NCBI GenBank assembly: GCA_913049915.1
Contig: CAJWZC010000004.1
Coordinates: 17,012 to 81,011 of the forward strand
Reading direction: 5' to 3'
Origin: an uncultured Colwellia sp.
Lineage (GTDB): Bacteria > Pseudomonadota > Gammaproteobacteria > Enterobacterales > Alteromonadaceae
DNA length: 64,000 bases
Below are positions 18,632-29,381 of the stretch, piece after piece. A program made the translations under genes and the position numbers. Positions within the stretch are counted from its first letter, which is position 1. Each line of letters starts with the position of its first letter. The notes under the pieces were generated by a model that worked only from the letters and a program-made list of their open reading frames with translations, searched no databases and had not been told where the DNA came from.

Positions 18632-19096
18632 ATGTTTGATGTTGGCTTTTGGGAATTAATCCTTATTGCAATTATGGGTTTAGTTATTTTAGGTCCTGAG
18701 CGATTACCAGTAGCAATCCGTTCGCTTCGTAGTTGGATATCTGGTGCCCGAAAATTTAGTGATACCGTTAAGTCTGAGCTCACAGAAGAATTACGTATAC
18801 ATGAATTACATGCTAATTTAAAAAAAGCAGAAAAAAGTAATTTGCAAAACTTAAGCCCCGAAGTTGCGGAGTCGTTAAAATCTTTGCAAGAAGCTGCGGA
18901 TTCTGTCACGGAACCCTTCAAAAAAGTGGACCGAGGACCGTTTGACTCAATGAACTCGTCTTCATTAGCTTCAGCTCCCCATATTATCGCTGAGTCGGAG
19001 CAAACCTCTGACGTTGATGTATCACAGATATTGGACGTGGTAACAGAAAAGTCAGTCAAACTCGTTAATCAAGAAAGCGATAAACCTCAATCATGA
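18632..19096 (+). CDS. tatB: Sec-independent translocase protein TatB
   Basis: 154 residues with the TatB signature [20 protein letters not shown] followed by [15 protein letters not shown], an amphipathic helix and a long acidic C-terminal tail. TatB pairs with TatC to recognise twin-arginine signal peptides. Its stop overlaps the tatC start by 4 bases, implying translational coupling. Confidence 0.97.
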   Translation: MFDVGFWELILIAIMGLVILGPERLPVAIRSLRSWISGARKFSDTVKSELTEELRIHELHANLKKAEKSNLQNLSPEVAESLKSLQEAADSVTEPFKKVDRGPFDSMNSSSLASAPHIIAESEQTSDVDVSQILDVVTEKSVKLVNQESDKPQS

Positions 19097-19863
19097 CTTA
19101 TCCTCCAGTAAAAACGATAAGTCTTTTTGATCATCTTTTAGAGTTACGCGACCGGTTACTACGGTCTGTTATAGCGGTGATAATTGTATTTTGTTGTTTA
19201 GTTTATTTTGCACAAGACATATATCAATATGTCGCACAGCCATTATTAGCGGTAATGCCTGAAGGGTCACAAATGATAGCGACAGATGTCGCTTCGCCTT
19301 TTTTTGCTCCTTTTAAATTAACCCTAGTTTTATCATTATTTATCGCTATGCCATTTGTGTTATATCAAATATGGTCATTTGTAGCACCAGGTTTATACAG
19401 CAGTGAAAAACGTTTGGTTGCCCCACTAATGTTTGGTTCTACCTTACTCTTTTATAGTGGTATTGCTTTTGCTTATTTTCTTGTCTTTCCAGTAGTCTTT
19501 GCCTTTTTTACCTCAGTAGCACCAGAAGGTGTAGTGATTGCAACAGATATCAGTAGTTATCTCGACTTTATCTTAAAACTATTTTTTGCCTTTGGAGCTG
19601 CTTTTGAAATTCCGATTGCGATTATTCTAATGTGTTGGACAGGTATGACGACACCTCATAGTTTAAGAGAAAAACGCGCTTATGTTGTAGTAGGTGCATT
19701 TGTTATCGGTATGTTGTTAACGCCACCAGACATAATTTCGCAAACTATGCTTGCTGTGCCAATGCTTATTTTATTTGAAATAGGTATTATTATTGCTTCG
19801 TTTTATCATAAAGAAGATGAAAATCAATTAGTTGATGTAAAGGAAAATAAAAATGAAAAATAG
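19093..19863 (+). CDS. tatC: Sec-independent translocase protein TatC
   Basis: 256 residues, six predicted membrane segments. It has the TatC start region [13 protein letters not shown], the periplasmic segment [20 protein letters not shown] and [17 protein letters not shown]. TatC is the receptor for twin-arginine signals. It overlaps tatB by 4 and the next gene by 11 bases, so the operon is tightly coupled. Confidence 0.97.
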   Translation: MTYPPVKTISLFDHLLELRDRLLRSVIAVIIVFCCLVYFAQDIYQYVAQPLLAVMPEGSQMIATDVASPFFAPFKLTLVLSLFIAMPFVLYQIWSFVAPGLYSSEKRLVAPLMFGSTLLFYSGIAFAYFLVFPVVFAFFTSVAPEGVVIATDISSYLDFILKLFFAFGAAFEIPIAIILMCWTGMTTPHSLREKRAYVVVGAFVIGMLLTPPDIISQTMLAVPMLILFEIGIIIASFYHKEDENQLVDVKENKNEK

Positions 19864-20344
19864 AAAAAAACTTGTTTACTATGTTATTGCTACTAGCTTA
19901 TTGATTTCACAAACAGTGCTGGCTAAAGGAGTGGCACTTGGTGACAAAGTAGAAGTGTGTAGTAAAATAAGCCAAGATAAAGCAAGACTTGTCTGCTTTG
20001 ATCAATTGACACAGGTCAATAAAAGTACCGAGTTAGTACCACAAATAACGGCAATAACAGCGGCACAAGTTGATGATTTTTCGAAAAGTCATATTAAAAA
20101 GACTGATGAAGAGAAGGCTAAGGAAATTTTAAGTATTTCTCTAACTATCAGTAAACTAGAGAAGACAGTCAGAGGTCAGTGGAGGCTTACCTTTAAGAAT
20201 GGTCAAAAGTGGCAACAAAAAGACACAGCTAAATTAAGGTTAACGCAAGGTGATCTCGTTGTGATAACTAAAGGAGCGCTTGGTGCAGTGTATTTGCAAA
20301 AAGAAAATACGAATAAGCGTATTAAAGTTAAAAGGCTTAAGTAG
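19853..20344 (+). CDS. Predicted secreted protein of the tat operon, unknown function
   Basis: 163 residues with a lysine-rich start and signal peptide ([16 protein letters not shown]). The mature protein begins with a Cxx[12 protein letters not shown] motif, a cysteine pair seen in several small periplasmic proteins, including the N-terminal part of VasI-like proteins. The C-terminal part is a small predicted beta domain ([18 protein letters not shown]...GDLVVI). Its start overlaps tatC by 11 bases and tatD follows 12 bases later, so it is part of the operon. I know no function. The export signal has no twin arginine, so it probably uses Sec. Confidence 0.75.
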   Translation: MKNRKKLVYYVIATSLLISQTVLAKGVALGDKVEVCSKISQDKARLVCFDQLTQVNKSTELVPQITAITAAQVDDFSKSHIKKTDEEKAKEILSISLTISKLEKTVRGQWRLTFKNGQKWQQKDTAKLRLTQGDLVVITKGALGAVYLQKENTNKRIKVKRLK

Positions 20345-20356
20345 AGCGAGATCACT

Positions 20357-21184
20357 TTGAACAAAAGTACCGTAATTGATATTGGCGTTAATTTAACCAA
20401 CAAACGATTTGATAAAGATCGCGAAGATGTAATTCGTCGTGCCCAAATGTCGGATCTTAGCGGTTTAATAATTACTGGTACTAATGTTGAAGAAAGCCAA
20501 AAGGCATTGTTGCTGTGTCAGCAATATCAAGTAGATTTTCCCCAATTTTTATATAGCACCGCAGGTGTTCATCCACATGATGCAGATCATGTCAGTAGCG
20601 ATTACTTAGAGCAACTAAAGCAACTAGCAAAACATGATCAAGTTAAAGCCATAGGTGAATGTGGCTTAGATTTTAATCGAAATTTTTCAGCTCCAACTCA
20701 ACAAAAAAAAGTATTTAGTGAACAAGTCGCTTTAGCTGCTGAATTGCAAATGCCATTATTTCTTCATCAACGAGATGCCTTTGAGTCTTGGTTTACTATT
20801 CTCTCACCCTATTTAGATAAAGTTCCAGCTATGGTGGCACATTGTTTTACCGGCTCAAAAAGCGAACTAACTCAGTGTATTGCAGCAGATATGTACATAG
20901 GTATAACGGGTTGGTTATGTGATGAGCGAAGAGGTCAGAGTTTACGAGATATTGTAAGTTTAATTCCTTTGAATCGATTACTTATTGAGACTGATGCACC
21001 TTATTTAACACCGAGAACGATTCGACCAAAACCTAAAAGTAGCCGTAATGAACCAAGTTACTTATCTTTTATCGTTAAAGAAATTGCCAGCATTACAGGT
21101 CTTGACCAAGAGCAGATAGCTTGGCAAACTAGCTGTAATGCCGAAAAGGTGTTTAACTTTCCATCAAAGAAAGAAATGTCATAA
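20357..21184 (+). CDS. tatD: TatD family metal-dependent deoxyribonuclease
   Basis: 275 residues of the TatD family: DIGVNLTNKRF at the start (metal-binding region with Asp in place of the H-x-H pattern, as in TatD itself), GVHPHD, GECGLDF, FLHQRDA, HCFTGS and ETDAPYL. TatD is a cytoplasmic 3'-5' exonuclease; it is linked to tat genes by position but is not needed for export. The start codon is a TTG with GAGCGAG upstream. It ends directly against the start of the next gene (TAAATG). Confidence 0.93.
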   Translation: MNKSTVIDIGVNLTNKRFDKDREDVIRRAQMSDLSGLIITGTNVEESQKALLLCQQYQVDFPQFLYSTAGVHPHDADHVSSDYLEQLKQLAKHDQVKAIGECGLDFNRNFSAPTQQKKVFSEQVALAAELQMPLFLHQRDAFESWFTILSPYLDKVPAMVAHCFTGSKSELTQCIAADMYIGITGWLCDERRGQSLRDIVSLIPLNRLLIETDAPYLTPRTIRPKPKSSRNEPSYLSFIVKEIASITGLDQEQIAWQTSCNAEKVFNFPSKKEMS

Positions 21185-22066
21185 ATGAAGTCACTGATGA
21201 TCGCTAAAATTGCAGGTTTTATATCGTTGCTGATGACATACTCACCTGTAAGTAAGGCTATGACTGAACAAGGCGTAGACCACCTATGTTTTGGTATAGG
21301 GATGTTTTTAGGCTGTGTAATTACTCTATCGTTAGGTTTGTATTTAAATCGACATTATCGAATAAAATACCACAAAATGTTACGACAGTTTAAGTTTGCT
21401 AAAAGTAACGCTAGAATAGCTGAACAAGCAATGAATACTTTGGCTAAAGAGCAAGAAGATAGTCAGGACTTATTAGAAGAAAGAGTGCAAGAGCGCACTT
21501 TAGAACTAAATATAGCGTTACAAGAGTTAGAAAGTGCCAACCAAGAGCTTGAACGAAAAAATGTGTTAGATGAACTGACGGGCTTACATAATCGTCGTTT
21601 TTATGATCAAAAAATATTAGCAGAATACCGACGTAGTCGCCGTAATTTAACCGCGTTAAGTTTAGTGCTTATCGATATTGACCATTTCAAATTAGTTAAT
21701 GACATGCATGGGCACTTAGCGGGAGATCAATGCTTAATCTGGCTAGCTAAACATATTCAACAAAGTTTAAAGCGAAGTGCCGACAAGGCGTTTCGTTACG
21801 GTGGTGAAGAGTTCTGTTTAATCTTACCTAATAGCGATGCACAAGGTGCCTTACTCGTCGCTGAGCAGTTACGTTTACAGCTTTGTGAACAGGTATTTCA
21901 ATTTCAAAATATCGACATTGCATTGACGATTAGCTGTGGTATTTGTACTTATCACCAACAAGCTGATATCGGACCTGAGCAAATATTTTCAGGCGCCGAC
22001 AAAGCTTTATATCAGGCTAAGCATAATGGCCGAAATCAAACGCAACAATATACCTTTATTGAATAG
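21185..22066 (+). CDS. Membrane-anchored diguanylate cyclase (GGDEF)
   Basis: 293 residues. Two hydrophobic segments (about 8-25 and 38-58) anchor it. A coiled coil follows (about 75-130), then a GGDEF domain with DIDHFKLVNDMHGHLAGDQC and the active-site GGEEF at 206-210, a catalytically competent form. An R-S-A-D motif (197-200) stands five residues before GGEEF, the position of the c-di-GMP inhibitory I-site, so product inhibition is expected. It makes c-di-GMP from two GTP. No large sensor domain is present. It starts one base after tatD and precedes hemB by 45 bases. Confidence 0.92.
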   Translation: MKSLMIAKIAGFISLLMTYSPVSKAMTEQGVDHLCFGIGMFLGCVITLSLGLYLNRHYRIKYHKMLRQFKFAKSNARIAEQAMNTLAKEQEDSQDLLEERVQERTLELNIALQELESANQELERKNVLDELTGLHNRRFYDQKILAEYRRSRRNLTALSLVLIDIDHFKLVNDMHGHLAGDQCLIWLAKHIQQSLKRSADKAFRYGGEEFCLILPNSDAQGALLVAEQLRLQLCEQVFQFQNIDIALTISCGICTYHQQADIGPEQIFSGADKALYQAKHNGRNQTQQYTFIE

Positions 22067-22096
22067 TATTTTCATAGAATATTATTCAGAGTATAA

Positions 22097-23155
<1,059 letters not shown>

Positions 23156-23226
23156 ATTTTTCTAGGATAAATAAGCGGCAAGTAGCGTATTTTTATTACT
23201 TGGTAGAATCAGTTCTGTGGAAATAA

Positions 23227-23254
23227 AAAAAGCGCGATTACATCGCGCTTTTTG
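23227..23254. terminator. Bidirectional terminator between hemB and the GST gene
   Basis: AAAAAGCGCGAT pairs perfectly with ATCGCGCTTTTT around a TAC loop. It has T-runs on both strands and sits between two convergent genes, so it can serve both. Confidence 0.88.
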
Positions 23255-23277
23255 TTGGAAACTCGTAAACTACTACT

Positions 23278-23934
23278 CTATAACTTCTTAGCTATTAATA
23301 CTTTCTGACAAGATGGTCTGGTCATTAAATCTGCTAAGTATTGCTCTACTTTTGGAAAGTCAGCTATCAGGTTAAAACCAGCAGGTAAGTTTGAAATATA
23401 GTGTAACATAGGTGCTAATAAAGCATCTGCAATAGTAAATTCTTGAGATGACAAAGCTGTATCTTCATTTAGCATTTTTTCAATAATACCAAGTGTGGCA
23501 GTGGCTTTAGGTTGTACCTCTTTAACTACATTAAAGCGAATAGTCTTATTTTCTCCCTTGGGAAAAGCAAATTCAAGCAAATATTCCCGTACTAATACCT
23601 TATCAATATCAATTGAAATAAGCGCACAAAGTGCATCGTGTTTTGCATAACTCTGACTATTACTTGGCTGTAACTGTTTATCGGGATCAAGGTAACGACA
23701 AATACTAGCGGTTTCGACTAGGGCTAATTTGGTCTCTGGTTTACTTTCAAGTAAAACGGGTATTTTACCAAAGGGATGCCAGTTGAGGTGTTGCTCACCT
23801 TTAAACGTAACTTCACTGCCATCTATCTCAAAACCAACAGTGTAAGCAATCTGTTTTTCTTCGCATACTAGCATGATGGTACGAACAAAATTTGAAAAAG
23901 TCGGTCCGTAAATGTGTACTGGTTTTATGGTCAT
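23278..23934 (-). CDS. Glutathione S-transferase family protein
   Basis: 218 residues: an N-terminal thioredoxin-like domain (VHIYGPTFSNFVRTIMLVCE, then HLNWHPFGKIPVLLE and ALVETASICRYLD, the conserved cis-Pro and glutathione Glu/Thr-Ala-Ser region) and a helical C-terminal domain with SSQEFTIADALLAPM. The active-site region has Ser in SNFVRT, so a serine-type GST is plausible. Cytoplasmic; substrate unknown. It faces a TetR regulator across a palindrome (23991-24010) and is probably its target. Confidence 0.9.
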   Translation of the reverse strand: MTIKPVHIYGPTFSNFVRTIMLVCEEKQIAYTVGFEIDGSEVTFKGEQHLNWHPFGKIPVLLESKPETKLALVETASICRYLDPDKQLQPSNSQSYAKHDALCALISIDIDKVLVREYLLEFAFPKGENKTIRFNVVKEVQPKATATLGIIEKMLNEDTALSSQEFTIADALLAPMLHYISNLPAGFNLIADFPKVEQYLADLMTRPSCQKVLIAKKL

Positions 23935-23990
23935 ATACTTATCCTTTTTTATAAAATAACTTTAGTAGGTAATAATTTAACCGTAATGAC

Positions 23991-24010
23991 AATATGTTCA
24001 AGAACATATT
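23991..24010. promoter_or_regulatory. Palindromic operator candidate between GST and TetR genes
   Basis: AATATGTTC, two bases, GAACATATT: a perfect 9+9 inverted repeat in the 143-base divergent spacer. A related half-site (CTGTTCA) lies about 20 bases further on. Size and location fit a TetR-family operator controlling both genes. Inference from symmetry and position only. Confidence 0.6.
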
Positions 24011-24077
24011 TTAAAAATATGAAATACTGTTCAGGTGATTAAATTTTTAATACTAACTCCAATAAGTAGAGTTGATA

Positions 24078-24647
24078 ATGGCCTGGCAAGAAACTCATAA
24101 AGAGCAGTCAAAACAGAAAATATTAAAAAGTGCAGCTATGCTTTTTACTCATCATGGTTTTGAAAAAATATCGATAGACCAAGTAATGAAGAAGGCTGAA
24201 CTTACCAGAGGAGCATTCTATAGTCATTTTAGTTCTAAAAGTGATTTGTACGCACAAGCAATAAGCAAAGCCGGAATCGAGGCATATAAACGTAAGCCAG
24301 TTAATTGTCCACAGGATATGAAAGACTTTGCTAGATATTATTTAAGTACTGAACATCGAGATAATAATTATCAGCAGGCTTGTCCACTGGCTTTTTTAGT
24401 CTCAGATATTAATCAACAAGATAACCAGGTTAAGCAGGTTTATACTAAGACTCTAAAAGTTTTTATAGAGCAAGCTAAATCCTTAACAACAAGTCGAGAA
24501 AAAGCGCTACAAAGTGCGGTTCTGATGATTGGTGGCTTGGCTTTGTCTAGGGCGTTAGATAATAAAGACTTCAGTAATGAGCTTTTAGCGGCTTGTAAAG
24601 CAGGAGTTAATTCATTATCAAAGGAAGAGGACAGTGATGTCAGCTGA
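24078..24647 (+). CDS. TetR/AcrR family transcriptional regulator
   Basis: 189 residues from ATG 24078 (the frame opens two codons earlier with a TTG). The N-terminal helix-turn-helix is ILKSAAMLFTHHGFEKISID then QVMKKAELTRGAFYSHFSSK, the standard TetR DNA-binding domain. The ligand domain is variable, with an ACPLAFLVSDI-type segment as in AcrR/NemR-like regulators of electrophile or drug response. It probably represses itself and the divergent GST. A small membrane-protein gene follows, its start overlapping the end of this one. Confidence 0.9.
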   Translation: MAWQETHKEQSKQKILKSAAMLFTHHGFEKISIDQVMKKAELTRGAFYSHFSSKSDLYAQAISKAGIEAYKRKPVNCPQDMKDFARYYLSTEHRDNNYQQACPLAFLVSDINQQDNQVKQVYTKTLKVFIEQAKSLTTSREKALQSAVLMIGGLALSRALDNKDFSNELLAACKAGVNSLSKEEDSDVS

Positions 24648-24930
24648 ACTAAGCATAACTTTATTAAACGCAGTGATTATTGCCATTGCTTATGTTTGGG
24701 TATATCCCACACTTGTAGGTAAAAATATTAACAAAGTGGCGATATTTGATTGCGTAACTTCTGGTCTAGCGCTTGTTATTCTGACAAATAAATATTGGGG
24801 AGGTAGAATTGAATTTAACTTCCTACTGTTTGAGCTGAACTAGTTTTGGTTTACCTTGCTTAATTACAGTGTTATTGAGATATCGATAGCAATTTGGTGT
24901 GTTAGAGCATCATTAACTAAAAATTTGTGA
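24637..24930 (+). pseudogene. Small membrane-protein gene interrupted by an in-frame TAG
   Basis: ATG 24637 has an ideal ribosome binding site (AAGGAAGAGG) and overlaps the TetR stop by 11 bases. The first 68 residues have two hydrophobic segments and end IEFNFLLFELN before TAG 24841-24843. The same frame then continues for 28 codons to a TGA: FWFTLLNYSVIEISIAIWCV followed by RASLTKNL, a third membrane-like segment that reads as genuine protein. A TGG (Trp) to TAG change is the simplest explanation. If translated only to TAG it would be a 68-residue two-helix protein. I recognise no named family; the gene may still be partly functional. Confidence 0.65.
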
Positions 24931-24950
24931 GCGAAAAATTTGGGGTAGGA

Positions 24951-25931
24951 TTACATAATCTTTGCTTCAGGCACTAATTCAAACAGTAAACCTTCACGAA
25001 GTGCGCCACTTGAAAGGCATAATGTTTCGATATTTAGACATTCAAACAAAGCAATTAAAATACATAATCCACTGGCTAGTACCGCCTTGCGGTCAGTTCT
25101 TAGCCCGGCTATTTCAATATTATCTATCGTATGGCAGTTTATCAGTGTTTGTTGGATTTCATTAAGAAACGTTAAGGTAATGATAGGTACTTGTTGACGT
25201 TGTTTAAGAATTTCTATCATTGCTTGCATGATACCAGAGCTACCAACAGCCGATTGCCAACCCAGTTGAATAAATTCTGCTTTAACCGTATCAATAACTG
25301 CTGCTGCATTAGCAATACACTGAATAAAACTTTCTTTTTTTAATCGACCATCAGTAAAATATTTACCTATAAAACTAACGCAGCCAATATTTAAACTGAC
25401 TACTTTTTTCGTTGTACAGCCTAAGCCAACAATAATCTCGGTACTAGCACCACCAATATCGAGCACTAATTGCTTAGTATCTGTGGTGATTGAAGTATAT
25501 ACTACGCCGCAATAAATTGTTTTTGCCTCTTGCTCACCACTTAATAGTTTTATCTTTTTGGGTAAAATATTTTTGGCGGCATCGAAAAACAGCTGATTAT
25601 TCTTGGCAATGCGTAATGCGGCTGTTGCGACAATAAGGATATTATCTACCGGGATGTTATTAAGGTATAAAGCGAAGTTTTTAAGACAATTTAGGCCACG
25701 AGTTATGGCTTCATCTGAAAGCAAATTATTGTCATCTAACCCTGCAGCTAAGCGTACTTTTTGCTTAACTTTATCCACGGTTATTAGAGATTTACCCATT
25801 GGTGTTGTAACTAATTGGGTAATAAGCAGATGGAAACTATTAGAGCCTAAATCGACCACAGCATAATGACTTTCATCATACTGTGGTATTACCTTTTGTG
25901 TGGCTTGATTTTGGCTCGCTAGAACAGTCAA
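24951..25931 (-). CDS. gppA: Ppx/GppA family phosphatase (short form)
   Basis: 326 residues covering only the actin-like Ppx/GppA domain: VVDLGSNSFHLLI (phosphate 1), ALRIAKN, LSGEQEAKTIY, LVLDIGGASTEIIVG (phosphate 2) and a final SSGALREGLLFEL. It lacks the C-terminal HD-like domains of the roughly 500-residue E. coli GppA and Ppx. Such enzymes remove phosphate from polyphosphate or convert pppGpp to ppGpp. Position beside rhlB, trxA and rho matches gppA in enterobacteria, so I use that name; exopolyphosphatase activity is equally possible. It lies 9 bases downstream of rhlB in one operon. Confidence 0.85.
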   Translation of the reverse strand: MTVLASQNQATQKVIPQYDESHYAVVDLGSNSFHLLITQLVTTPMGKSLITVDKVKQKVRLAAGLDDNNLLSDEAITRGLNCLKNFALYLNNIPVDNILIVATAALRIAKNNQLFFDAAKNILPKKIKLLSGEQEAKTIYCGVVYTSITTDTKQLVLDIGGASTEIIVGLGCTTKKVVSLNIGCVSFIGKYFTDGRLKKESFIQCIANAAAVIDTVKAEFIQLGWQSAVGSSGIMQAMIEILKQRQQVPIITLTFLNEIQQTLINCHTIDNIEIAGLRTDRKAVLASGLCILIALFECLNIETLCLSSGALREGLLFELVPEAKIM

Positions 25932-25940
25932 AGTACTAAA

Positions 25941-27227
25941 TTAACTGCGATTTCCGCTATGGCTATTACCATTACGGTTGTTAGGTCTTGTGTTAGAACG
26001 ACCGCCTTGTTTGTTGCCGCCTGGTCTAGGACGACGTTGACGAGGTTTAGGTCTAGGTAAGTCAGTTAATAATGCGTCACTGTCATACTTAGTTACCGGT
26101 AGTTCATGTTCAATATACGTTTCAATTTCAGGTAAATTAAAAACATATTGCTCACAAGCTAAACTAATTGCATGACCCGTTGCTCCTGCACGACCTGTAC
26201 GACCAATGCGGTGTACATAATCTTGACAATCATCAGGTAAATCATAGTTAAAAACATGTGTTACGCTAGGAATATGTAAACCACGTGCAGCAACGTCGGT
26301 TGCTACTAAAATGTCTACTGTACCTTCAGTAAATTGCTCTAATATTTTTAGACGTTTTTTCTGTGGTACATCGCCAGTTAACAAACCAACACGAATATCA
26401 TCAGCATTTAGATGATCAAAAACTTTTTCACAAACATGTTTAGTATTTGCAAATACAATGGCTTTTTCTGGCCAATCTTCTTCAATTAACGTTTGCAGTA
26501 AAGTCATTTTATCTTCGTTTGAAGGATAAAATAGTTCTTCAGAGATGCGGATATTTGTTTTTTGCCCAGGTTCAACTTCTACACTGGTTGGATCATTCAT
26601 ATGGTCAAAGGCAAGTTCTTTAACGCGGAACGATAAGGTTGCAGAGAATAACATGCTTAAGCGTTCTGTTGCAGGAGGCATTTTATCAAACATATAACGA
26701 ATATCTTTAATAAAACCTAAATCAAACATTCTATCAGCCTCATCAAGAACGATGACTTCAATATTTTTTAGGTTGTATATACCTTGTTTCATGTAGTCAA
26801 TCAAACGACCACACGTACCAATAAGAATATCAACACCCGCTTCTAGTTCTAAACGTTGACTTTCATAACCTTCGCCCCCATATACTACACCAAGGCGTAA
26901 TCCGGTACTTTTCGCCATCTCTTTAGCATCACGGTGAATTTGTATTGCTAATTCACGTGTGGGAGCCATGATTAAGGCGCGTGGTTGATTATGTGTAGGA
27001 GCTTCTTTTTGAAGCAAATGATGAAAAGTAGCGGCTAAAAAGGCAATAGTTTTACCTTCACCTGTTTGTGCTTGGCCAGCTATATCAGTGCCTTCCAAAA
27101 GAACGGGTAAAGATTTCGCCTGAATAGACGTACAATAGTCGAAGCCCATGGCCTCTAGTCCGGTAACGACTTGCGGAGCAAGATTTAGGTCAGCGAATTT
27201 AGTTTCTGTTAAGTGTGTTTTTTTCAT
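25941..27227 (-). CDS. rhlB: DEAD-box ATP-dependent RNA helicase RhlB
   Basis: 428 residues. Helicase motifs in order: Q motif around [21 protein letters not shown] (motif I, Glu in place of the usual Ser/Thr), [32 protein letters not shown] and [10 protein letters not shown]. The tail is rich in Arg, Gly and Asn for RNA contact. In E. coli, RhlB works in the RNA degradosome with RNase E. Placement next to trxA (divergent) and gppA (downstream) is the usual gammaproteobacterial order. Confidence 0.96.
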   Translation of the reverse strand: MKKTHLTETKFADLNLAPQVVTGLEAMGFDYCTSIQAKSLPVLLEGTDIAGQAQTGEGKTIAFLAATFHHLLQKEAPTHNQPRALIMAPTRELAIQIHRDAKEMAKSTGLRLGVVYGGEGYESQRLELEAGVDILIGTCGRLIDYMKQGIYNLKNIEVIVLDEADRMFDLGFIKDIRYMFDKMPPATERLSMLFSATLSFRVKELAFDHMNDPTSVEVEPGQKTNIRISEELFYPSNEDKMTLLQTLIEEDWPEKAIVFANTKHVCEKVFDHLNADDIRVGLLTGDVPQKKRLKILEQFTEGTVDILVATDVAARGLHIPSVTHVFNYDLPDDCQDYVHRIGRTGRAGATGHAISLACEQYVFNLPEIETYIEHELPVTKYDSDALLTDLPRPKPRQRRPRPGGNKQGGRSNTRPNNRNGNSHSGNRS

Positions 27228-27323
27228 GGCGCTAGCTTAACAGTTTTGTTAGCAAAATAGTTGTTTAATAAATAATTAATTAATTCTAGCTAGTTAAATA
27301 TAACGAATGTTACATAAACAGTA

Positions 27324-27351
27324 TTGGAAAAGTAGTGAATCACGGTATAAT
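27324..27351 (+). promoter_or_regulatory. Promoter candidate of trxA
   Basis: TTGGAA (27324-27329), a 16-base spacer and a perfect TATAAT (27346-27351), 40 bases before the trxA start. The -10 sits inside the small palindrome CGGTATAATTACCG. Confidence 0.6.
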
Positions 27352-27391
27352 TACCGCAAAGGCGTTTTCGCCATAACAAACGGAGAATATG

Positions 27392-27718
27392 ATGAGTGAT
27401 AAAATTATTCAGCTAACTGATGATAGTTTTGAAGCAGATGTATTAAAAGCATCGGGTTTAGTATTAGTTGATTTTTGGGCTGAATGGTGTGGTCCATGTA
27501 AAATGATTGCCCCAGTACTTGATGATATCGCCACAGAATACGATGGCAAGGTAACTGTTGGTAAATTAAACATAGACCAAAACTCAGTAACACCACCTAA
27601 ATATGGTGTACGTGGTATTCCAACATTATTACTTTTTAAAGATGGTGAAATTGCTGATACTAAAGTGGGTGCATTATCGAAAACTCAATTAAAAGAGTTT
27701 TTAGATAAAAACTTATAA
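27392..27718 (+). CDS. trxA: Thioredoxin 1
   Basis: 108 residues, general protein-disulfide reductase. The active site is WCGPCK, with [12 protein letters not shown] containing the cis-proline. Two ATG codons are adjacent. The second (27392) gives the family N-terminus [10 protein letters not shown] and better spacing from GGAG, so I use it. It is read away from rhlB and ends at a terminator. Confidence 0.97.
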   Translation: MSDKIIQLTDDSFEADVLKASGLVLVDFWAEWCGPCKMIAPVLDDIATEYDGKVTVGKLNIDQNSVTPPKYGVRGIPTLLLFKDGEIADTKVGALSKTQLKEFLDKNL

Positions 27719-27724
27719 GTTATA

Positions 27725-27768
27725 AAAAAGCCCGATAACTGAGACATAAGTTATCAGGCTTTTTGTTT
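27725..27768 (+). terminator. Rho-independent terminator of trxA
   Basis: AAAAGCC-C-GATAACT pairs with AGTTATC-A-GGCTTTT with a single mismatch around an 8-base loop, then a T-run, just after the stop. Confidence 0.85.
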
Positions 27769-27969
27769 TTAGCAGCGTAAATATCTGCTTACATTTTTAT
27801 TCTACCTTTACCTAATCAAATTTTAGTGCTAAATTTACATTCTGAGTACAAAATTACATCGCTTTATCACTATCCTTACTTATTATAAACAACATAAAAA
27901 GATTGAAAACACACTAGTGCCGGCAATCGCCCAAGGCACCATCACTTAAAATAGTTTAAGAAACCCCCT

Positions 27970-29229
27970 ATGAACCTTACCGAACTGAAAGAAAAATCCA
28001 TTAACGAATTGGTTGAGCTTGCCGCGACAATGAAGCTTGAAAACCTTGCTAGAACACGTAAACAAGACATAATTTTTGCTATTTTAAAAGCACATGCTGA
28101 AGGCGATAATGACATTTTCGGCGGCGGTGTTTTAGAGATTTTACAAGATGGTTTTGGTTTCTTACGCTCAGCAGACTCTTCATATCTAGCAGGCCCCGAT
28201 GATATTTATGTATCACCAAGCCAAATTCGCCGCTTTAGTATGAGAACGGGTGATACCATCCAAGGTAAAATTCGTTCTCCGAAAAAAGGTGAACGTTACT
28301 TTGCCTTATTAAAAGTGACTGAAGTTAACTTTGACCGACCTGAAAATACTCGTAATAAGATTTTATTTGAAAACTTAACACCAATTCATCCAACAGATCG
28401 TTTCTCGTTAGCACGTGGTAATGGTTCAACAGAAGATATTACGGCACGTATTTTAGATTTGGCTTCGCCAATTGGTAAAGGACAACGTGGTTTAATCGTT
28501 GCGCCACCAAAAGCCGGTAAAACACTATTACTACAAAACATTGCCCAAAGTATTGCGCACAATAATCCAGACGCAGAACTAATGGTATTGTTGATTGATG
28601 AACGTCCAGAAGAAGTTACAGAAATGCAACGTCTTGTTAAAGGTGAAGTTATAGCTTCAACGTTTGATGAACCAGCAAGTCGTCACGTACAAGTGGCTGA
28701 AATGGTAATCGAAAAAGCAAAACGTCTAGTTGAGCACAAAAAAGACGTGGTTATTTTACTTGACTCAATTACCCGTTTAGCACGTGCTTATAACACGGTA
28801 ATTCCATCATCAGGTAAGATCTTGACTGGTGGTGTTGATGCCAACGCTTTACATCGTCCAAAGCGCTTCTTTGGTGCTGCACGTAACATTGAAGAAGGTG
28901 GTAGTTTAACTATTATCGCGACAGCACTAGTTGAAACTGGTTCTAAAATGGATGAAGTTATCTACGAAGAATTTAAAGGTACAGGTAATATGGAATTACA
29001 CCTGTCACGTAAAATTTCTGAAAAACGCGTTTTCCCTGCTATTAATATTAATCGTAGTGGTACACGTCGTGAAGAGCTTATTACTAAGCCAGATGAATTA
29101 CAAAAAATGTGGATCTTGCGCAAAATCGTTCATGAAATGGATGAAATAGGTGCGATTGAATTCTTAATCGATAAACTTGCTATGACTAAAACAAATGATG
29201 AGTTTTTTGATTCAATGAAGCGTAAGTAA
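27970..29229 (+). CDS. rho: Transcription termination factor Rho
   Basis: 419 residues, the family's usual length. It has an N-terminal helical domain ([16 protein letters not shown]), an OSB-type RNA-binding domain with DGFGFLRS, the P-loop [29 protein letters not shown], the Q-loop/R-loop region and the end [15 protein letters not shown]. Rho is a hexameric RNA translocase ending untranslated transcripts. The 250-base gap after trxA could hold an autoregulated leader, as in E. coli, but no clear element is visible. Confidence 0.98.
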   Translation: MNLTELKEKSINELVELAATMKLENLARTRKQDIIFAILKAHAEGDNDIFGGGVLEILQDGFGFLRSADSSYLAGPDDIYVSPSQIRRFSMRTGDTIQGKIRSPKKGERYFALLKVTEVNFDRPENTRNKILFENLTPIHPTDRFSLARGNGSTEDITARILDLASPIGKGQRGLIVAPPKAGKTLLLQNIAQSIAHNNPDAELMVLLIDERPEEVTEMQRLVKGEVIASTFDEPASRHVQVAEMVIEKAKRLVEHKKDVVILLDSITRLARAYNTVIPSSGKILTGGVDANALHRPKRFFGAARNIEEGGSLTIIATALVETGSKMDEVIYEEFKGTGNMELHLSRKISEKRVFPAININRSGTRREELITKPDELQKMWILRKIVHEMDEIGAIEFLIDKLAMTKTNDEFFDSMKRK

Positions 29230-29300
29230 TCTAAAGTCTGCTTAAGTCCGTATAGATATACTATATCGACAGACTGTTTTGCCGATACTTCATTACACAA

Positions 29301-29326
29301 AGCCAGTCACTTCGACTGGTTTTTTA
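29301..29326 (+). terminator. Rho-independent terminator after rho
   Basis: GCCAGTC pairs with GACTGGT (one G-T pair) around ACTTC, then T6, about 70 bases after the rho stop. Confidence 0.75.
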
Positions 29327-29381
29327 ATTCTACTAGTTTCATTAATTAGTGATATTAGTATTAGGACCTAAATACAGCATT

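Noticed and set aside
24841..24843. Recoded TAG (for example pyrrolysine or programmed readthrough)
   Set aside because: No downstream structure or recoding genes are visible; a simple nonsense mutation explains it.
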